Source: Paenibacillus gallinarum (GTDB lineage: Bacteria; Bacillota; Bacilli; Paenibacillales; Paenibacillaceae). Taken from it: 64,000 nt of DNA. This document shows positions 61,649-64,000 of the stretch, piece after piece; position 1 is the stretch's first letter, and every line of letters begins with the position of its first letter. Under the pieces are notes generated by a model. That model saw nothing but the letters and a program-made list of their open reading frames with translations, ran no database searches and had not been told where the DNA came from. The stretch lies in contig NZ_JACSQL010000016.1 in the NCBI RefSeq assembly GCF_014836635.1, forward strand, positions 1 to 64,000. The letters are read 5' to 3'. The translations under genes and the position numbers were made by a program.

Positions 61649-62701
61649 ATGTCAATTAACCTGGAAAAACCGAAAAAAAGAAGCAATTTGCTATCCCGAA
61701 GGTTATTTATAGCGGGATTGTTCCTAAGTTTATTATTACTCCAAGCTTGCAGTAATGCAGGGGGAGAAAGCACAGGTGCTCAGACAACTACAAAAGCTAA
61801 CACTACAGAAGCCAAGGGGAACGTAAAACCAGTACTGAACTACGGGTTTATTGGGACAAATGATCTTAATTTGCCTGGGGGACCTGAAGGTTGGGGTCTT
61901 CATAAAGGGATTATTCAGGAAGAGCTAAAGAAACACGGTATTACTGAAGTGAAATGGACGGGTTTCCCTAACGGACCCGATTTAACAGAGTCTCTTATCA
62001 GTGGCCGTCTTGATCTTGGGAGCATGGGAGATACGCCTTCCATTATTGCCTATGCATCCGGAGCTAAAATCCGGCTTATTACACAGGGATCAACTAATTC
62101 TATCGGCTATCTATTAGGAAAAAAGGATGGACCAAAGACTCTTTCGGAGCTGAAGGGGAAAACGATTGCCATTCAAAAAGGCTCTTTTATGCATCGATAT
62201 GTGGTTGGATTACTGAATGATGCTGGTATAACGGATTATAAACTCGTGCATATGCTGATTCCCGATGCTAAGGCAGCACTTGCAAGGGGCGATGTAGATG
62301 CAATGACGAACAATACTACTCAGGGAGCTTTAGAACAGATCGAGGCAGGATTTACTCATCTCGATGATGCCACAAAACATCCACATTTGAAAGGAAGCGG
62401 AACTACAGTAGCCTCGGATGAGTATCTTGCTTCTTTCTCTGATTTTCCAAAGGTATGGAATGATGCCCGTAAAAAGGCGCTGGCTGACCTGAAGCAGCAT
62501 GAAGAAGAGTACTACGAGTTCATAGCTCAGTTGCAAGGTCAATCCGTGGAGATCGTGAAGAAGACGAATCCAATAAGTGCGATTAAGGAAGAACCGTTTA
62601 CAGAGGAAGGGCTGAAACTGCTGGAAGGAACAAAAGACTTCCTCGTTGATGAGAAGCTGGCGAAAAAGAATTTTGAAATTAACGATTGGGTACTCAGATA
62701 A
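61649..62701 (+). CDS. ABC importer substrate-binding lipoprotein (SsuA-like)
   Basis: A 350-residue lipoprotein. The signal segment LFIAGLFLSLLLLQAC has the lipobox LLQAC with the lipidated Cys34. The mature protein resembles aliphatic sulfonate/nitrate/taurine-binding proteins (DLTESLISGRLDLGSMGDTP, KGKTIAIQKGSFMHRYVVGL, ARGDVDAMTNN). The ligand is unknown. GAAGAGGAG precedes the ATG. It is in one operon with the permeases and the flavoprotein. Confidence 0.88.
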   Translation: MSINLEKPKKRSNLLSRRLFIAGLFLSLLLLQACSNAGGESTGAQTTTKANTTEAKGNVKPVLNYGFIGTNDLNLPGGPEGWGLHKGIIQEELKKHGITEVKWTGFPNGPDLTESLISGRLDLGSMGDTPSIIAYASGAKIRLITQGSTNSIGYLLGKKDGPKTLSELKGKTIAIQKGSFMHRYVVGLLNDAGITDYKLVHMLIPDAKAALARGDVDAMTNNTTQGALEQIEAGFTHLDDATKHPHLKGSGTTVASDEYLASFSDFPKVWNDARKKALADLKQHEEEYYEFIAQLQGQSVEIVKKTNPISAIKEEPFTEEGLKLLEGTKDFLVDEKLAKKNFEINDWVLR

Positions 62702-62750
62702 GGAAAGACAAAGAATCACTCTATGAGCGGAGGAAAGGAGGGGAACGAAG

Positions 62751-64000
62751 ATGTCGAATCATCAAGATGTGAAGTTGACCGCAGATGTACTTGTATTAGG
62801 TGGAGGTCCAGCGGGAGCCTGGGCTGCGTGGAGTGCGGCCTCTCAAGGAGCAAAGGTCGTTCTGGCTGATAAAGGTTATCTCGGTTCGAGTGGGGCAACG
62901 GCTCCAGGAGGGACAACGCTTCTTGTTATACCAGCCGTACCTGAACTTAGAGAAAAGGCAGTACAGACTCGGCTGAAGGCTGGGGGTTATTTATCTGAGA
63001 CGGAATGGATCTATCGCTTACTTGAGCAAATAGAACAGAATCTTGCGCTAATTGAAGAATGGGGGTACCCTTTCCCGAAAGATTTAGATGGAACGACACT
63101 TCGAACTCATCTGCATGGACCAGAATATATGAAACTAATGAGAAAAGTGGTCCGCAAAGCTGGGGTTACGATTCTGGATCAGTCCCCTGCCCTGGAGTTA
63201 CTCGTCGATGAACATGGTGTCGGAGGAGCAAGAGGAGTCAATCGTTTAACCGGTGCTAACTATGAAGTTCGAGCTAATGCTGTCATTATTGCGACAGGTG
63301 GGTGTACGTTTCTTAGTAAAGGACTTGGCTGCAATGTGCTGACTGGTGAAGGGTTATTAATGGCAGCTGAGACGGGTGCTGATCTATCTGGGATGGAATT
63401 TAGCAGACAATATGCGCCAAGCTTTGCTGACGGAAGTGTAACGAGAGGGCGAATGCTTGCTTGGTCTAGTCTGTATGATAAAAATGGTGAGCTTATTCGA
63501 TCGGGTGAACGAACTCCTGGCAGTATGCAAAAGCTGCTTCTTGAAGGTCCGGTATATGCTTCGCTAGATCTAGCTGATACAGAAGAGAAGCGTCAGTTCT
63601 TACGCAATGCACACCCCATTTTCTTCATGCCTTTGGAACGAGCAGGCATTGATCCGTTCCGCGATAAGTTTCCTTTGACACTGCGTTATGAAGGAACAAT
63701 GAGAGGCACAGGAGGAATTCGTCTAACATCGAGTGATTGTGCTACGACGGTTCCTGGATTATATGCAGTAGGAGATGCCGCTTCCCGGGAAAAAGTCATG
63801 GGTGCTGTTTCCGGAGGCGGATCATATAACGCATCATGGGCCATATGCAGTGGAACTTGGGCAGGTAAAGGAGCGGCTGCGTATGCCCTTGCGAATTCTA
63901 GAGAAGCAGACACCCGCTCCCTTCTTCCTGCTGGCAGATACGGACTAACAAGTACACAGAGTGAACAGAAGAGTGAGCTGTCCATAAAGCAAATGATCTC
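62751..64000 (+). CDS. FAD-dependent oxidoreductase, fumarate-reductase/AprA-like flavoprotein (partial)
   Basis: Open to the window end (at least 416 residues). The dinucleotide motif VLGGGPAGAWAAWSAA (about 15-30) is followed by VVLADKGYLGSSGATAPGG, an FAD-contact pattern of the succinate dehydrogenase/fumarate reductase/APS reductase flavoprotein group. ANAVIIATGGCTFLS and the C-terminal GLYAVGDAASREKVMGAVSG bind FAD as well. In sulfonate or organosulfur operons such proteins often act with a ferredoxin and an SsuB-type ATPase, which would lie beyond 64000. AGGAGGGGAACGAAG precedes the ATG. Confidence 0.85.
   Translation, partial: MSNHQDVKLTADVLVLGGGPAGAWAAWSAASQGAKVVLADKGYLGSSGATAPGGTTLLVIPAVPELREKAVQTRLKAGGYLSETEWIYRLLEQIEQNLALIEEWGYPFPKDLDGTTLRTHLHGPEYMKLMRKVVRKAGVTILDQSPALELLVDEHGVGGARGVNRLTGANYEVRANAVIIATGGCTFLSKGLGCNVLTGEGLLMAAETGADLSGMEFSRQYAPSFADGSVTRGRMLAWSSLYDKNGELIRSGERTPGSMQKLLLEGPVYASLDLADTEEKRQFLRNAHPIFFMPLERAGIDPFRDKFPLTLRYEGTMRGTGGIRLTSSDCATTVPGLYAVGDAASREKVMGAVSGGGSYNASWAICSGTWAGKGAAAYALANSREADTRSLLPAGRYGLTSTQSEQKSELSIKQMI

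Noticed and set aside
1..64000. CRISPR array, integrated plasmid or complete prophage
   Set aside because: No regularly spaced repeats, Cas genes, integrase, capsid or replication genes were seen. The only mobile-element trace is the IS30 remnant and a tailspike-like gene.

Overview
The window looks like chromosomal DNA of a low-GC, spore-former-type Bacillota, most likely Paenibacillus or a close relative. Pointers are strong AGGAGG ribosome sites with many TTG/GTG starts, the Bacillus-type pspA-ydjGHI operon and ydjO, CspB-like cold-shock proteins, a CcpA cre site, and a paeninodin-type lasso peptide system. The genus is inferred from gene content, not from a marker gene.

Layout. 0-0.2 kb: tRNA-Pro (first base cut off) and tRNA-Gly. 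0.4-7.6 kb: MscS-type channel, a decayed TetR gene divergent from an ABC/FtsX exporter, a prolyl-4-hydroxylase-like oxygenase and a soluble chemoreceptor. 7.9-24.7 kb: a lasso-peptide locus whose two halves flank an exopolysaccharide (EPS) operon. The kinase, precursor and cyclase genes read leftward. Chain-length, glycosyltransferase, flippase, pyruvyltransferase and polymerase genes read rightward, followed by a nucleotidyltransferase and the lasso RRE, peptidase and exporter. The lasso precursor (9025-9150) is short and easily missed. The divergent lasso and EPS promoters carry the same palindrome, GATAC-N5-GTATC. 24.7-28.5 kb: decayed DNA with gene fragments, a beta-helix tailspike-like protein and an IS30 transposase remnant.

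28.5-40.5 kb: four near-identical csp genes, each with the same structured mRNA leader, interspersed with a nitroreductase, a YdeI-like protein, a TetR/MFS pair, an MFS plus M20 amidohydrolase operon, and a circularly permuted GH3 glycosidase with a cre site. 40.5-44.9 kb: ydjO, a small HTH protein, and the envelope-stress operon pspA-ydjG-ydjH-ydjI behind an ECF-sigma-like promoter. 45-48.6 kb: amidohydrolase, OFA-type MFS and HxlR regulator. 48.9-51.9 kb: a degenerate ABC-ATPase/LytTR fusion regulator followed by an ABC-2 exporter. 52-56.3 kb: GlsB-like membrane protein, then a ypdA-ypdB-yhjX set in which three direct repeats of the YpdB-type site lie just before the transporter. 56.4-64 kb: small membrane protein, udk, a beta-hydroxyacid dehydrogenase, a DJ-1 protein and a SsuABC-like import operon ending in a flavoprotein cut by the window edge.

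The part most worth following up is the mixed lasso/EPS locus. A peptide phosphorylated on its C-terminal Ser, a nucleotidyltransferase of the type linked to sugar attachment on lasso phosphates, and an EPS operon without a priming transferase are co-located and share an operator. This suggests, but does not prove, that peptide and polysaccharide are co-regulated or chemically linked.
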